From the NCBI GenBank assembly GCA_902805475.1, contig CADCSX010000007.1, positions 1,488,001 to 1,552,000 of the forward strand: a DNA stretch of 64,000 nt, written 5' to 3'. The DNA is from Entonaema liquescens. Its lineage: Eukaryota; Ascomycota; Sordariomycetes; Xylariales; Xylariaceae. A program made the translations under genes and the position numbers. The stretch's first letter is position 1. Each line of letters begins with the position of its first letter. Of this stretch, positions 23,417-35,966 are shown piece after piece. The notes under the pieces are model-generated. The model was given only the letters and a program-made list of their open reading frames with translations, searched no databases and was not told where the DNA came from.

Positions 23417-23861
23417 GTCTTCGACTAGGGCCCCTAAAGCCAACTTGAATAGCTGCCATTATCAAAAAGAGTAGGAAGCTGTGTTCTTAGCGTTCGGCAT
23501 CAGACTTCAGCACGTACTCCTAGCCCCTTTATTATTGAACCCGTTACCCTCGCTTATTCATTATAGACTTATCGAGGACTGAAGCTACCTAGATCTACAG
23601 AGCAATACGGAGATTCATTATTAAGTATCGCGACGAGAGTGTGCATGAAATTCCCCGTGCACTTTGCCCACCAAAAGGTCCATAGTGTATCAACCCCCTA
23701 CAGAGGCGATGCGGCATACTTCATAGCAAATAATATCAAACTACTAAAAGAATGTAAAGCAAATGGCCGTAGATAATGTCGCGCATGAATAACAGTAATT
23801 ACTTAAAATAGCACAAAAGGTTGCCTAGAAGAGAAAGTAGTAAAAAAGAAAAGAAAAAAAT

Positions 23862-23895
23862 GTGTGGTCATCTGGGGAATCGAACCCCAAGACCT
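23862..23895 (-). pseudogene. tRNA-like 3' half with pol III terminator
   Basis: On the minus strand, TGGGGTTCGATTCCCCA is a perfect 5-bp T-stem with a canonical B-box loop. It is preceded by an AGGTC-like variable loop and followed by an acceptor-like GATGACCA and then a T-rich run (RNA polymerase III terminator). I could not find a convincing D-arm or 5' acceptor strand upstream, so this is probably a tRNA remnant or the tail of a tRNA-derived SINE. Confidence 0.5.
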
Positions 23896-23907
23896 AACGA
23901 TACTTCT

Positions 23908-23946
23908 TCATAAGGATACTTTATAAGGATACTGTGTAAGGATACG
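23908..23946. repeat. 3 x 13-bp tandem repeat
   Basis: Three imperfect copies of a 13-mer with core TAAGGATAC directly abut the tRNA-like fragment. Origin unknown. Confidence 0.75.
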
Positions 23947-24157
23947 GTAGTAGAAGAATTCTTAGGAATGGCGGAAAATCAATATGAATAATTCGCTAGG
24001 CCGTACCAACACGACCTTTTGGCATTTGCTTAGAAGCCCTATTGCTCTTTTGATTTATAAACCCCTAATTTAGAGGGACATGGACGGTGGCTGGGAATAA
24101 GATTTGCGCTTTGTGATTTAATAGAGTCTATTCAGCACTTGAACGGATACGGCAAGA

Positions 24158-26337
24158 CTACTGGCTCCATGGCAAGCCTATATACTCACATTGCTCGGCC
24201 TCCGCAAACGGCCCATCTGAGCTTGGCCACTGTAAGATCCGTCTTGTCATTTCGCCCTCGGAGGTCGAAGGCTGCCACCTTCCCGAGCGTTTGATTTCAT
24301 CCAAAGTACTCTGAAAGCCTCTAGCCGTAAGGAATTCGACGTCAGGATTAGGGTCGAATGACCTCGCAAACGAACTGAAAGTGTCCAGGACAAATTGCTG
24401 GAACGGCAGGTCGAATTCATCCCGCATAGGCAGACCCTGCCGGAATAGATTACCGAATATGTAGTACAGTTCGCCCGAATGGCACTTGAGATACTCGCCG
24501 CTTGGGTCGCCGTGCGGGTGAGAAGTGGTCTTCGGTGGCTCGCAAGTATCAAGATTCGGCCACTCTGCAAGCTGATAGGTCCTATTGAATTCGTAGAAGT
24601 AGACGGGGTGGAATCGGTTGTTCCGAAGACCGCCGGTTACCGTAGCTTGGTCGCCGCAACGGAAAATGCTGTCTGTAACAAGACGAGTGGCCACGTTAAA
24701 CAAAGCTAATGTCTTATTCTCTATATCAGGAATCGGAAAGAGATCGGGCGGAGGCACCTTGTAGCCCTGGGATTCGAAATACTCCGTCTGGTTCGTAGTC
24801 GTGGGGTAACTGATGAATGGGCCGCCATCGTCGCGAGTGGTTCCCATCATGATGCGTACCGGGAGCGTAGGTCCTTCGAGTTCAAGTTTGTCAGATGTGA
24901 GATAGTTTCCATCGACGACTGGGAATCTCGCATAGGTGCTCAACCCCCCCGCAAGAACATTGGCTGATATCGACCGCAGGCAGTCTACTTGAGACGTGGC
25001 ATTCGCACAACCGGTTTCCTCAAGTATAGTATTCCCTAAAGCCTCAACCTCTTCTTCGATCGTGTAATACTTCATGTATCCTTTACTGGGATCGTTGCTA
25101 GCGAGGTTGCTGACGGGTATAGCCCCTGCAAACTTGCCGATCGACTTAGGAGGCTATCAAGGCGTGGACGCTCCCCGCGCCGGCAGACTGCCCAAATATG
25201 GTAATCCTATCTGGGTCACCACCGAAATCTTCAATGTTCTTCCTTACCCAGTCAAGAGCATTAATCTGGTCAGCAAGACCGAAGTTACCATTCGTGACAC
25301 CGTCGTTCAGAGCGAGGAATCCAAGGGTCGTCAACCGATAGCCCACAGTGACCACGACGACATCTCCCCTTGAGGCTAGGTTGCCTCCATCAAAGGTGGG
25401 ATCACTTGCCGCTCCATTGATCAACGCGCCTCCGTGTAACCAAAACTGCCAAAACCGTCAACTAAGTCTTTAAATAGTCTCCGTGAAGTATCATATCTAA
25501 GACTTACCATGACCGGCTTGAGCTTTTTGGCAGATTTGGGACCTGGGATGTGAGTAGTCCAGATATTCAGAAACAAGCAGTCTTCAGACCCGATATTTCC
25601 AGCCTGCACGCACTGAGAGTTATACTCCAACGCAGAAACTTCACTCCCGTTGCCGACGTAAGATTCGGAGTGTGTAAACCGCTTAGGTTGTGGTGCATAC
25701 CTGACTCCCAAGAAGCGGAAGCTTAGGCGATCGCGGTATCTGAACAGAAACGTTAAAATGAAGTTCTTCAAAAACGATCAGATAGCCCTGATTATACTTA
25801 CCCCGTAAGGGATTCGTTGTTAGACTTCACGGTGACCTGCCATTTCCCCCCCGTATCCTGGGATGTCACATTGGAAAACGTCGCCGACTGGGAACACAGA
25901 ACTGGGAGCTTGGCATCCGGCTTTGAAGGAACTATATGTCCGTCTATATCTATAGCGATAGCCGACTGGTTCTCCGAAGCAACCCAGAATTGCGAGGGAC
26001 CTAGATCCGGGTCGGAATACTTGAGATAATTCAAGTTGGCTTGGATACTTTCTATTCCCGCCGCAAGAGACCAGAGCTGTTCGCTAACGGCCTCGCATGC
26101 CTCGCGGGCGTGTTCTAACGAGCGCGCTTCTAGCAGCAGAACACCCGAGTTAGCTACGGGACTGCTAGCTCCTAGGATAAAAGTTAGATTATATGTATCG
26201 AAGATTTAGTTTGCACGATACGATATACCTTGTAGATCATTGTCAATTAATATCGTGAGACTCGAGTCCAAGCTCTGCGGAGAAGGAATCGCTACAGCGC
26301 CAACGGCGAAGACCACAAATGATAATCCCAACAACAT
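24158..26337 (-). CDS. Type-B carboxylesterase/lipase, frameshifted
   Basis: Minus-strand exons 26337-26229, 26171-25802, 25739-25508 and 25445-24158 with ordinary small introns; about 665 aa if the frame is repaired. An N-terminal hydrophobic segment (MLLGLSFVVFAVGAVAIP) suggests secretion. Alpha/beta-hydrolase landmarks: oxyanion-hole FWLHGGA, nucleophile elbow GQSAGAGS (the usual GESAG has Glu), acid region GTTRDDGG and catalytic His in CHSGELYYIFG. Right after HALIAS the frame hits TAA (25148-25146), while the conserved continuation (KSIGKFAGAIPVSN) is in another frame starting at 25147. The C4-to-C2 contraction expected from a SerPro codon pair would explain it. Either an assembly indel or a pseudogene. 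The region before the elbow (exons 2-3) is longer than in classical esterases. The start is the first ATG after an in-frame TAA upstream. Confidence 0.78.
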
Positions 26338-26932
26338 CGTGAAGACCGTCACACCTTTAGGAGTACCATACCGGGTTGCGGTAGGATATGTAGGGGCCGA
26401 GTTGAAAACCAATGTTTATTCGTTGCGGCGCAGTTCAAGAGTAAATATTGTAGTTTCCACCGGATCCCGGAATCATCACGCACCGTGTCCTCGGCCGTTC
26501 GCATGCCCCTACCAACAACAATTCACCGCGCAAGCATATTACCCTGGATATAGGCCCATTAGGTTCTCAAGCGAGTTAGTTGAGGTAGGATGGGGAAACG
26601 TGGATGTGGATATCGCATGAGAATCATGTACCCCAACATCCTAAACAAGTCTAGAGTCGAGTGTCAAAGTCGTAGTTATAGCCCTTAGCCTGAATCCAAA
26701 GTAGAAGTCGGTCCGGTTATCGCATTATAAGGTACCGAGCCTCCAACTTCGATTACGACTAAGCTAATCGACAACGACGATATAGAAGACTATCCAAGTA
26801 TGTAAGGTTAGTTTAACTATGTTATATTAAGGAGTTAATTCTTTTCATTCGCTACTTGGGGTATAAATATGCGCCAGCCATAATAAAACAAAGACATGAT
26901 AACGCTAATATTTCAATGTACATATCCATATC
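26338..26932. other. Spacer
   Basis: Roughly 600 bp between the carboxylesterase start and the 3' end of the rhodopsin-domain gene. No supported feature; the plus-strand ORF at 26240-26620 is a shadow of the esterase first exon. Confidence 0.4.
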
Positions 26933-28339
26933 TCATACATCTTCCCTACTCCTCTGAGACCTCATGCCATGGGGATGCCAGCCCGAAGCATCTAGCAGGC
27001 CATATTCGTCTTCGTAATTAGAAGTAAGTGTCGAGCCGTTATAAGCTAACACACGACTCGCCCGGCCAGCAGGGAGCCCATGTCCACCAATAGTACTGTT
27101 CGCATACGGCTCGCTCGGTCTTCTCGTTTCCTCGGAGGACTGGCTATGGGGAGGTTTCCGCACGAAAGACGGCCAAGTCGCTTCCTTGCTACTACAGCGA
27201 CTGGTCCAGCCAGTCCAATCCAGAACTTGAGCGTATGCTAATTTCCAGAGAGGGCCTAAGGTAGCTACGCAGGCGCAGATGAGGCCCGTGTTAGTCTCGA
27301 GTATACTCAAGGTGAAGCTCACGCCAGCCCACCACGTTCTATCATCGGTTCCCACCACTAAGGCAAGAATAGAGTCAGCTAGCGTCCAATGGCAAAGAGT
27401 ATCCTTAGATGAGGTTTGCATGACGCCAAAACCAAAATAGGAGATGCAAGATGATAATTCGGAGTATAAGAACATACAGTCATACGTAGCAATGCCCCAA
27501 CGGGCCACGGCCACTGCCCAAGCACTGGGGGTATATTAGCATAGTTCGCAATATTACAAATGACATACTCACGCAAACCCGCTACTCAGGACGAGACTCA
27601 GCCCGACTTTTTGCAACTTCGTTGCCACTTGTAACTTCCATATCATCGTAAGCGGTAAGATAGCGATGACCAAATCGCTCGCCATATTGCACGCGCCATA
27701 AAACGTGGCCGTGGCGATGCTATTGATGCAGTGCCCCGGCAACTCCGGCTCCCACTTCTTCCTGATGGGCTGGCACCCGAGGAACTCGGTCGTCAGGTTG
27801 CAGAGCAGGTAGCCCATGCAGAAAAACAGGGTGGCGTAGCACGCGAGTCTGAATCTCGCGTACACGCCGAAGAGCTGGAGGTACAGCAGTATGAGGGCGC
27901 TTTTGAAGCCCATCAGGCCGAGGACGTAGAACTCGGATGAGATGCCGACCCAGAGATAGTACCGCGAGTTGAGCTCTTTGTTGTACTGCCATACGTGCAG
28001 GCCCATGCCGTTGTAAATCGCCATGGCCATGAGGACGGCGTGGGCGATGCAGGCGAGCATACTCAACATTACGATATCTACAAAAAGTATTAGCACCGTA
28101 ATGCTGCTACTATTATGGAAGGTTAATGGCATACAGTCGTCAATGGTATACTTCCTAGCCCTGAGCAAATAAGTCCGGGTATAGAACCTCAGAGCGACGA
28201 AGGCGAAGGTGATGAACGGCATGATAACCGCGGCACGCCATATGTGAACGCCATTTTCGGCTGGTAGGTGGTCAGGCGGGCTTCCGTTGAAATTTCCTGT
28301 GGGCGATGCGCGTTCAACAAAGGACGAGAGGTAAGGCAT
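26933..28339 (-). CDS. Fungal rhodopsin-domain (Pth11-related) integral membrane protein
   Basis: Minus-strand exons 28339-28135, 28077-27573, 27524-27478 and 27357-26933; introns 57, 48 and 120 nt, phases closing to 393 aa. Seven hydrophobic segments are visible, among them VIMPFITFAFVALRFYTRTY (TM1), FYVLGLMGFKSALILLYLQL, LACYATLFFCMGYLLCNLTT, MASDLVIAILPLTMIWKL and the last one around SILETNTGLICACVATLGPL. The loop Cys-rich FLGCQPIRKKW...PGHCINS and the DDRTWW segment before TM7 are typical of the family, which is fungal specific and plasma-membrane located, with mostly unknown ligands. The soluble C-terminal tail is about 90 residues. The third intron is the least certain because it is a multiple of three and contains no stop; retaining it adds 40 residues. 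The cytosolic tail does not resemble a known signalling motif. Confidence 0.82.
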
Positions 28340-29857
28340 AATCGAGGCGACTTATACGGATATAAGACAAGTAGGTAAGTCTTCAGCCCTACCCGGCCTG
28401 CATTTACAACGCCAAGACGGTAGATGCGCGATGATAGATTCGAACAATTAAATATGTAAGAAAGATGGACGGATTCGAGTTAATTTCCAGTAGAGTTCTC
28501 AATCGCAAGGGACTCGCAAGCGTTTGTTTCCAACAACTCCAGAGATTGTTTAGACCATCGGGAATCGGGATGCAAGCTTACTCATTCCGATATATCAATC
28601 CTTACCACCCATTCTTTTACATAGGTACCTGAAAACCTGGAAGCCTGGACGGAAGGAGGGTTTCTGCTTATTATCTTGTCACCAATGCGACGTCCCGGGA
28701 TTTCCCCGTCTCAAGGGACGCGGCATCGAACGGATGGTGAAAGGACGGCGAAAGGAATGTGGCCCTTGGAAGATGCTACACTGCTACTGCGTGATGTCAT
28801 TAGTGCTTACATGCCCTCCTGGGGCTGGAGCGTCGAGCAGGGCCTGTATAGCCTATCATATCGGGTAGACGGTGACTTGAAGTTTCTGAATTATAGTGGA
28901 AATGCATGGCGTATTGATAGCTGGAAAACATGGCGATCTTGGGTTGAACAATCCGTATAGTGTGGTATGATATTGGTTAAAACATTGGACAAAACGAATG
29001 CGACCAACTTTTGATATAGGGCTAAAAATAGTACCTACATACGCTGTAACATACCATAGCAATGGGGTGTTGCACTCAGGGGGGATGTGCATACCTTAAG
29101 CGTCGCTACCTTCTAACTAGTGTATGTGTGCGTATAATCCAGACACCAACAGTTAGTAAATTATTATTAGTAAGCCTATGCCAATTGTAATCAAGCAACT
29201 TTTTACTTTTCTTTACTTTTCTCCCGGGACAACTATTACACAGTTGCATTATAAACAAAATAAGTAAAATCACATCTATAGCTACCTAGGTACTAATGTG
29301 AGCGGCGTAAGTCGCTCGTAATTCCTATCACCCACACGATATTCGGAATGTTGCCGTCTTTAGGTATATTGGGAGGTACCTAATATACAGTGGCCCCTAC
29401 GTCCTTCACCTCCGCATTCAGCTGCGCCTAGTAGTAGCACGACATATAGCGGGCTGAGCGGGACAACGCGGGACGAAGCGGGTGGCTATGCCCAACTTGC
29501 CGAATCAAGGGTCGTGCTTCTTAGGTGTCTCTTTAGTGGCATTTAGAGTCGTCGTGGACCTGAACCACAAATTACATGTACACATCAAATAGGTAGATAC
29601 AGATACATGTCATTATCTATCAAGCCGCAGTGTTATTCGAATATCAACAATCCAATACGAACGGTATGCCTGCTCTTGTTACGATACAGTAAAAGCTCCA
29701 ATAACGCCGTTTTAGTACCATTACCGCCACCGTCCTTTTGGGACCGTACTAGATCCGAACTAGAGCCCCCCCCTTTTTTTTTCCATAATGCCGTAACTAC
29801 TATGTGATTGAAAAATCATGTCGCACAGGTTATAAGTACAGTACGCCACTTCAGATT
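28340..29857. other. Spacer between rhodopsin-domain gene and MIP1
   Basis: 1.5 kb, AT-rich, no convincing gene. A 94-codon open frame at 28676-28960 is mentioned among rejected items. An isolated TA + CAGTGGCCCC... sequence at 29388 resembles a pogo-type end, but no matching opposite end is visible. Confidence 0.4.
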
Positions 29858-32800
29858 CTAAGCTCGTCGCTGGAAATTCGCCGGCGGCGGCATGCGTTCG
29901 AAAGTCCACTGGTCTGCCGAGTAATCTTTCTGCTTCGAGGTAAACTTGGCCTCGAACGGTCTGTACATGTGTGGTATCAGTTGCGCCTGCGAGCTGTATG
30001 GTGCCATCTTCTTCGGTTTAGGGACGCTCAGTACTCCGCTAGCTGGCCCGCCCCCAGAGTTCTTCTTCTGGTCCTTGAGAATTTGGCGAAGCTCCTGGTC
30101 ATCGTTCGTGATCTGGGCCTTCAGGAAACTGAGGTCCCTAAGGGTTTGGGTAGCATTTAGCTCCTCCATCACAGGTACCCTATGCTTATACGTAATCTCC
30201 TCCGGTTTTGGAGCAAATTGTGCCGGCACGATTTCGGGATCAAGTTTTGCTTTAACTCCTTTCTCAAGTAGTTGTAGGATGTCGAGGCTCTCGCCGGGCG
30301 GGATGGGATCAGGGTGACTTGGTGTCACGCAGTCCAAATCAACCTCTTTACGAAGAATGTGGTCAATATCGATCGCAGAGAAATAAGCGCATGCTTGTGG
30401 AAGGTCATTTATGCCAACCTGCTGGGCAAACATCGCTCGGGTCCAGAGATTAGAGACCTGAAGCGCCATAGCTGCACGGTATTTGTCTTTCTCCTTGACC
30501 AGGTAACGTATCTCATCGTGCACACTAATGGCGAGACGGGCCGAAATGTTGAAACGTCGAATCAAGTAGTCCATTGAGACTATTAGAAGGTGTAGATAAT
30601 CTACACCCGATGATTGGATGGCCCAATTGATGCGAGACGTGAGGTAGGCACCCTTGCTGATATATCGAGTCAGCAGCGCTTCTGTAATACCGGCTCCCAG
30701 AACCGGCGTTCGTGGGCGTTCTTGTTCTGCGAACTCCTCAAGCTTGTTGAAGACGAATGACTCCGTCCCACCCCTCCAGAAAGGCCGCTTGGAGAGCGTT
30801 CTCCTGACTGTCTTGGTGCCTTTCGTTGTGGCGTATAGTTTTCCTGCAATCTCTACTGTTTCTTCCTCCGACAGGCTGGGGTTAAACTGTCTGAGTAAGG
30901 TAGCAGCAAACTTAAGTCCAGCCCCGTATATCCGACCATAGTTGAAAACTTTGGCATCATTACGTGTTATCCCTAAGATAGAAGCGGTGCGGGAGTGAAG
31001 ATCAGTTCCTGCAGCTTTGGTACCTTCCAGAGTCATAAATCCAATAGCGTTACCACCATGGAGCTTGAAAGTAGCATCCCCTATAACACTGGCGATCCAG
31101 AGTTCTTCGGAGTCGACGTCAGCACCCACAAAGCAATAGCCTGGTGGCGCTTTGACCATCGCTTTCAACTCAGAACCAACCCTATTCTTCTTTGCGTTGC
31201 TTGCGGTTAACCACGTATTTTCAACCGCTCTTCGTGTAATAGTGCCCATGGGGATAATTTGAGGAAGTATGTATCCAAGGTCATAGTCGTCCTTTTTAGC
31301 CGAGTCGTCTACATTTTCGACCTTGTCCTTTTCATAGACTACCATTTGAGACATAATTCTTTTTTGAGCGCTGATCCAATAAGAGCAAGAAGCGTTCATG
31401 TCGAGAGCCTCCTTCGCTAACGGATATTCTGATGATAGAGTACCGTTATCGAAGTATACAAGATAGCCTTTGGCTAACGGGTTCACACATCGCGTAGATG
31501 GGCCATCCTTATGCGGGAGTTTAAAATATATCCCAGTCGTATCGTTCTTCAAGGCTTCTATAGTTTCGTCCGAGAAGTCGCATTTGATAAGCTGCGTTGA
31601 ACTATATTTCGACATATCCGAATGTGGTACTTTGAAAGTCCAGCCATATTTGTCGGACCAGACTAAAGGATAGCCATCCCATGCAAGTCGAAGTAGGAGC
31701 GGTGCAATTCGGGTCCTGACCGTCAGAGTGATATCTGAATCGAGCTTTTTGAACAAATCTTTATACCATTTGGGCATTCCAGGTTTCTTCTGACGAGCAG
31801 CAGGTCTTGGGGGTTCTCCCTTTTTCTTTCCCTTCACCATCTTAATTTCTTGACCAGACCAGTCCAACTGGTTCAGCCAGGGGTCACTGCCCCATTTATC
31901 AGCATCATCCTTGATCTCTAGCGCCTTCTCTGCAAGCGAGACTAAACGGTCCTGGACGCTATTAGACAGCCTGTGGTAGGTGGCTTCCGCATTTTTGATG
32001 TATGCATCCCAGGACTTGTTCACAGGGAGGATAACCGAGGAAAGATGTCGCAAGGCAGCGAAACTAACAGGATGAGGGCAGACTTTGAGGAAATTAGGGA
32101 ATATGATCTTGTACACCTTGTGGGTAATGACCACGTCTGCCGCGCAGTAATCCAGTAATTCATCCAGCTTTTCGAGGACGCCCTCCCGGTCCAACTCCCC
32201 AAATTGGTCTCGGACCGCTTTGTCGATTGCGATATTCAGATGGAACTTAGCAACATCGCGAAGGGAATTGATCGAGCTTCTCTCAACCCAGAGTTCCTCT
32301 TCATCCTCGCGGGTGTTGGCTAATAGATTTATCAAATCGATGTTGTCCGTTTCTTTAGACAGCCTATCCCGTAATTCCCTACTTTTCTGGTGCTTCATCC
32401 ATGTTGGTCGCTGCTGCGAACACATACCGTTGACTGCAACATGCAAAGACATGGTGTCGAGAAATGAATTCCTCGACTGTTTCAAATCATATTCTTCAAG
32501 GATCCTCGCTCGGTCATACCCGACATTATGGCCAACGATAATACGCTCCTTCGTCGGATCACCCAATGGTACGAGATGCCGATCCGACTCGGATTCGCCG
32601 AGTAACCAAGGCGATAACCAAACGTACCAGTTTTTCGGGCTCACTGCACACGCCATAACGGCAAAAGGACTCTCCTTCCACAAGACCTCGACATCGAAGC
32701 AAAGCATATCAGCGTCAGGGGCCTCGAGGCTCTCTGTAGTCCCGTCGGTATTATATTTTGTCCAGCCACTTTGCCTCACCCATTCTTTTGGTCGCTCGGG

Positions 32801-33368
32801 TGCATTTTGCAAAGCAAAATTCTTCGCCTTGTCAAGAAATGGGTTGGCACAATCCATGCCGAGTTTATAGAAGTGCTCGTCCAATGTGCTCCCCTGTAGT
32901 TCAGGCACATCAAATGAAATTGGCTCAGAATTGTCGGTATTCTTTCCCAAGAGTTCATGGCGGAGTAAATGTTCTTTGGAAAGATTAACAAGCGCCTCTG
33001 GTGGTGGATCTTCGCCATTTAGGAAAATCTGGTCGTAGATATGGGAGCTGACTTGTTGTACGCCAATTTCGTTGAATCGGGCACCAGGACGAACTACAAA
33101 TTTGTTTAGAGATCTATCATACATGGTTTAGGATGGGAAGTAAAAAGATCTATAACTAACTGGCGGCACTCGGTATGGGTGTTTGTGAAGGAGGATCGAG
33201 GGGAGCTTGAGAAGCTTGGGCTGCGGCGGCTGCGGTGGTCTCCCACCTCAGATGGGACGGCAATGGGGACAGCCATGACCGACAAGGGTGACTATGCACC
33301 CGATTGGCAAGCCGCAAGAAGCTTGAAGTCGATGCGCTTCCTATGCGGCCCTTTGCAGGATGAAGCAT
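29858..33368 (-). CDS. MIP1: Mitochondrial DNA polymerase gamma catalytic subunit
   Basis: Two exons, 33368-33161 and 33093-29858, joined across a 67-nt intron (GTTAGT...TTTGTAG, branch CTAAAC), giving 1147 aa. It replicates mitochondrial DNA. Exon 1 encodes an Arg/Ser-rich presequence (MLHPAKGRIGSASTSSFLRL), fitting matrix import; a naive call from the large ORF alone would miss it, because in that frame the ATG at 33124 lies inside the intron. Proofreading exonuclease motifs: FDVEV (~202-206), VGHNVGYDR (~256-264) and YCAADV. Family-A polymerase motifs: A GADVDSEELW (~730), B KVFNYGRIYG (~786), C VHDEIRY (~929). Length is a little below yeast Mip1 (1254 aa). All catalytic acidic residues are visible, so it should be fully active. 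Confidence 0.96.
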
Positions 33369-35966
33369 CACTGCCGTATTTTGAAGATCATTTCGAATTG
33401 GTAGGTTACTGAATGAGTTTCACGACTGCGAATCATGACGAGGATTATTTCTGATAGCGCTGAAGATTTGATAAGCCGCCACAATTTTTTAGCGGCCATA
33501 ATTTAAGTGATCTATGTGGGTCCTTACTTCTTACTTATGTACCTATGATTTATCATCTGTTTGCACTAAGATGTATGTACTAAGTACATGTGCAAACTCT
33601 GTACCCCTCCCCGATCTTCCCCGATCAGATGAAGAAGCTGCATTCAACGTTTTAACGGGTATACCTCTTGGGTGAATATAATAAATGCTTCTAAAAGCAC
33701 ATGTTAATAGCCGTCCAACTCATCTCACACGCACTTTATATGTATTTGCACCCATGGAGATCTTGCTCTACCGTATCTTTGTGACACAACCAATCTAGAC
33801 AGGTGATCGATGTACAGCATAAATCATCATGCACGGGTGTCTACTCGTGTCTCCCGTATCTAAGCCAGTACCATCAGCTTATAGGGAATGATAGGAATTG
33901 CCTTACTGAGGACTAAGTAGGTACCTTTAAAACCATGGCCTTGATAAACAGGCCCCCATTATAAAGGGGATTCAAAGATGGTGGCTGCAGAAAGCGGCTG
34001 ATATTTGAAAGTACGTGGCCTCGGCATTCTATGCATCCGGCTTGTAATAGAAGTCACAAGACGCCAGGCTCTAGCCGGCATGGAATATCTCGGGCACCCT
34101 ATTACGCATCGAGGGGCCACGGCATCAGGATAGCTGCATCGATGCATGAGAGCAAGGCTAACTACTAGGAGATGTGTACAACGTAGAGCGGTAGCTAACG
34201 ACAAAGTCTTCCGTTAGGCACATCACAAAACGGAGCCGAGAAGAGTCATCGATATCTAACTTCCAAACAAACAAAAAAAAAAAAAAAAAAAAGGAATTTA
34301 GGAACTGGTCATAGATATAAGCTAATAATTACTAAGGGTTTCGCCTCCCTACTCCCAAATTGGCGGGTCGGCAGAGTCCAGAGTTTAGCGGAAGGCGATA
34401 TAGGCCTGGTGGTCGTTTGCTGTCGTGATGGCCGTAATTATATATTTCAACGACAAGATCATCATTTGATTGAAAACACTCATTCGTAAGAAGCTGATAT
34501 ATCCGGCTTTTCTATCAATTGCAATAGGTAGTCGTTTAGGGTTAAATGTATCTTATACGACTTATTCGCAATTCACTCTAGTAGAGCTTCGAAATTTGAG
34601 GTGAGAATAAGAAGAATGAATTAATCAAGGAATCTAGAAGTCGTTAGTCCTAAGCTTTTTCACCTAACGCCGTAGGCCTCAGCTATAAATACTACAACAA
34701 TACCAATTAAACATCTCGTACTGAGACATCTAGAAAGGCGCGTGCTGCGGTAAACCAAGTCGGTAGCGGAGGGACAGACTTCCAACAGTTCGGTAGCTGG
34801 TAGCTGGAGTCATCGACTCGTGGTGGATGACGAATTCGGTCTCTTGTGACGAAACCACGATAATATCAAACAGACACCACACCCCAGACCATCACTCCGC
34901 CGAATCAAGGTGAATCACCGTTGGTGCTGCTCGTGGCAACGATATACAACGTGCGGCCGCGCATCATAATAAAACAAACCCCACGAGTTGGTGTACTAGA
35001 TCTTTTCGGCGACACACGCATGGTTTAGGTAGGTAGTTTGCCTGCGACCGCTTTTGCCGAAAGGTCTCGGACCAATTTCATCGCTGGTCAAAGGTGACTG
35101 TGCTGCTCGGGTCTTGAGTCAAGACATCACTGATTACAATGTCTTCCGTTCCCGAAACTTTATCTTACGGAAAAGGGGAAGCGGAAGACGATAGCAAACT
35201 TCATTCCTTAAGTGTCTACTCTGAATCTCCCATTTCTCTCTCCCCCCTTTCATTCCCTCTATAGAGTTTCATCCGCATGAGGAGGAGGTACGGTACGTGT
35301 GCACACACGTAACACCATGGCAGATAACGTTCCGCCCGCTGTCTGCTCGTCAAAGAAAAGGCGGAGAGAATGTCACTTAGACAGTCATGACTAGACCAAG
35401 TGTTTAGGATTCTAAGACGAACGCGAATCCAGAAAGGCGGATAAGGTAGCTCCTGTGCAGAGCATCCCTTGTATGCCAGGTACCCACCAGGTTCGTGATA
35501 CTAGCATGAGATGGTTGCACCAAGCGGTGGAGTAGATTTGAGAGAGAAAAGGGAGGGAGAGAGAAGTGTACATCGTTCCCGCCGTATGGCCTTGCACAGA
35601 GGAGCAAGAGGCAAAAAAGGGAATATTGCGTAGTATCGGCAGTTGAGAGAGCTAGATAGTCGCGTGCTACAGAGATCTCTCGGCCACGCTTTCACATAAG
35701 TCTCAGCTCTTTCCGAGACCGTCTAGTCAAGACTTAATGCGTGGGCGAAGTCCGACAAGGCATTACCATATGAATCGACTTGATAGTCCTCCTTAGGGTT
35801 TAAACATAGGGGCATTTATTTAGGACCCGGTATAGGTCTTCCATGGATCGTGTGTGTATAAGTATGAACCTTTGGACTCGTCCTTGCTAGTCCAATATCG
35901 GATAATCAGACGGCGAATCTCACTATTGCAGCCAGCCATCATCATTATCCAGGATATAAAGGCCTC
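33369..35966. other. Gene-free region upstream of MIP1 and the MFS gene
   Basis: About 2.6 kb with no supported gene. It includes a 20-bp poly(A) tract (34273-34292) and a 10-bp palindrome GTGTGCACAC near 35298. The two flanking genes diverge, so both promoters lie here. Confidence 0.5.
34273..34292. repeat. Poly(A) tract, 20 bp
   Basis: A homopolymer run in intergenic DNA. It could be a simple-sequence tract or the tail of a decayed retroelement; no element is recognised beside it. Confidence 0.8.

Larger units (their letters stand above)
23417..24157. other. Spacer with tRNA-like fragment and short tandem repeat
   Basis: Between the HeLo/pseudokinase gene and the convergent carboxylesterase. 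It contains a tRNA-like 3' end (minus strand) and a 3 x 13-bp tandem repeat, listed separately. No coding signal. Confidence 0.5.

Noticed and set aside
23895..24010. 5' half of the tRNA-like fragment (GGTCGTG at about 24012 pairs with the 3' acceptor in 6 of 7 positions)
   Set aside because: No proper D-arm or anticodon stem between them; pairing is probably chance.
28676..28960. 94-codon open frame upstream of MIP1
   Set aside because: Starts at TTG (first ATG at 28685), no family resemblance, no flanking splice signals; likely chance.
29388..29720. Possible pogo-type element (TA + CAGTGGCCCC start; CAGTAAAAGCTCC near 29688)
   Set aside because: The two sequences are not inverted repeats of one another and no opposite end was found.
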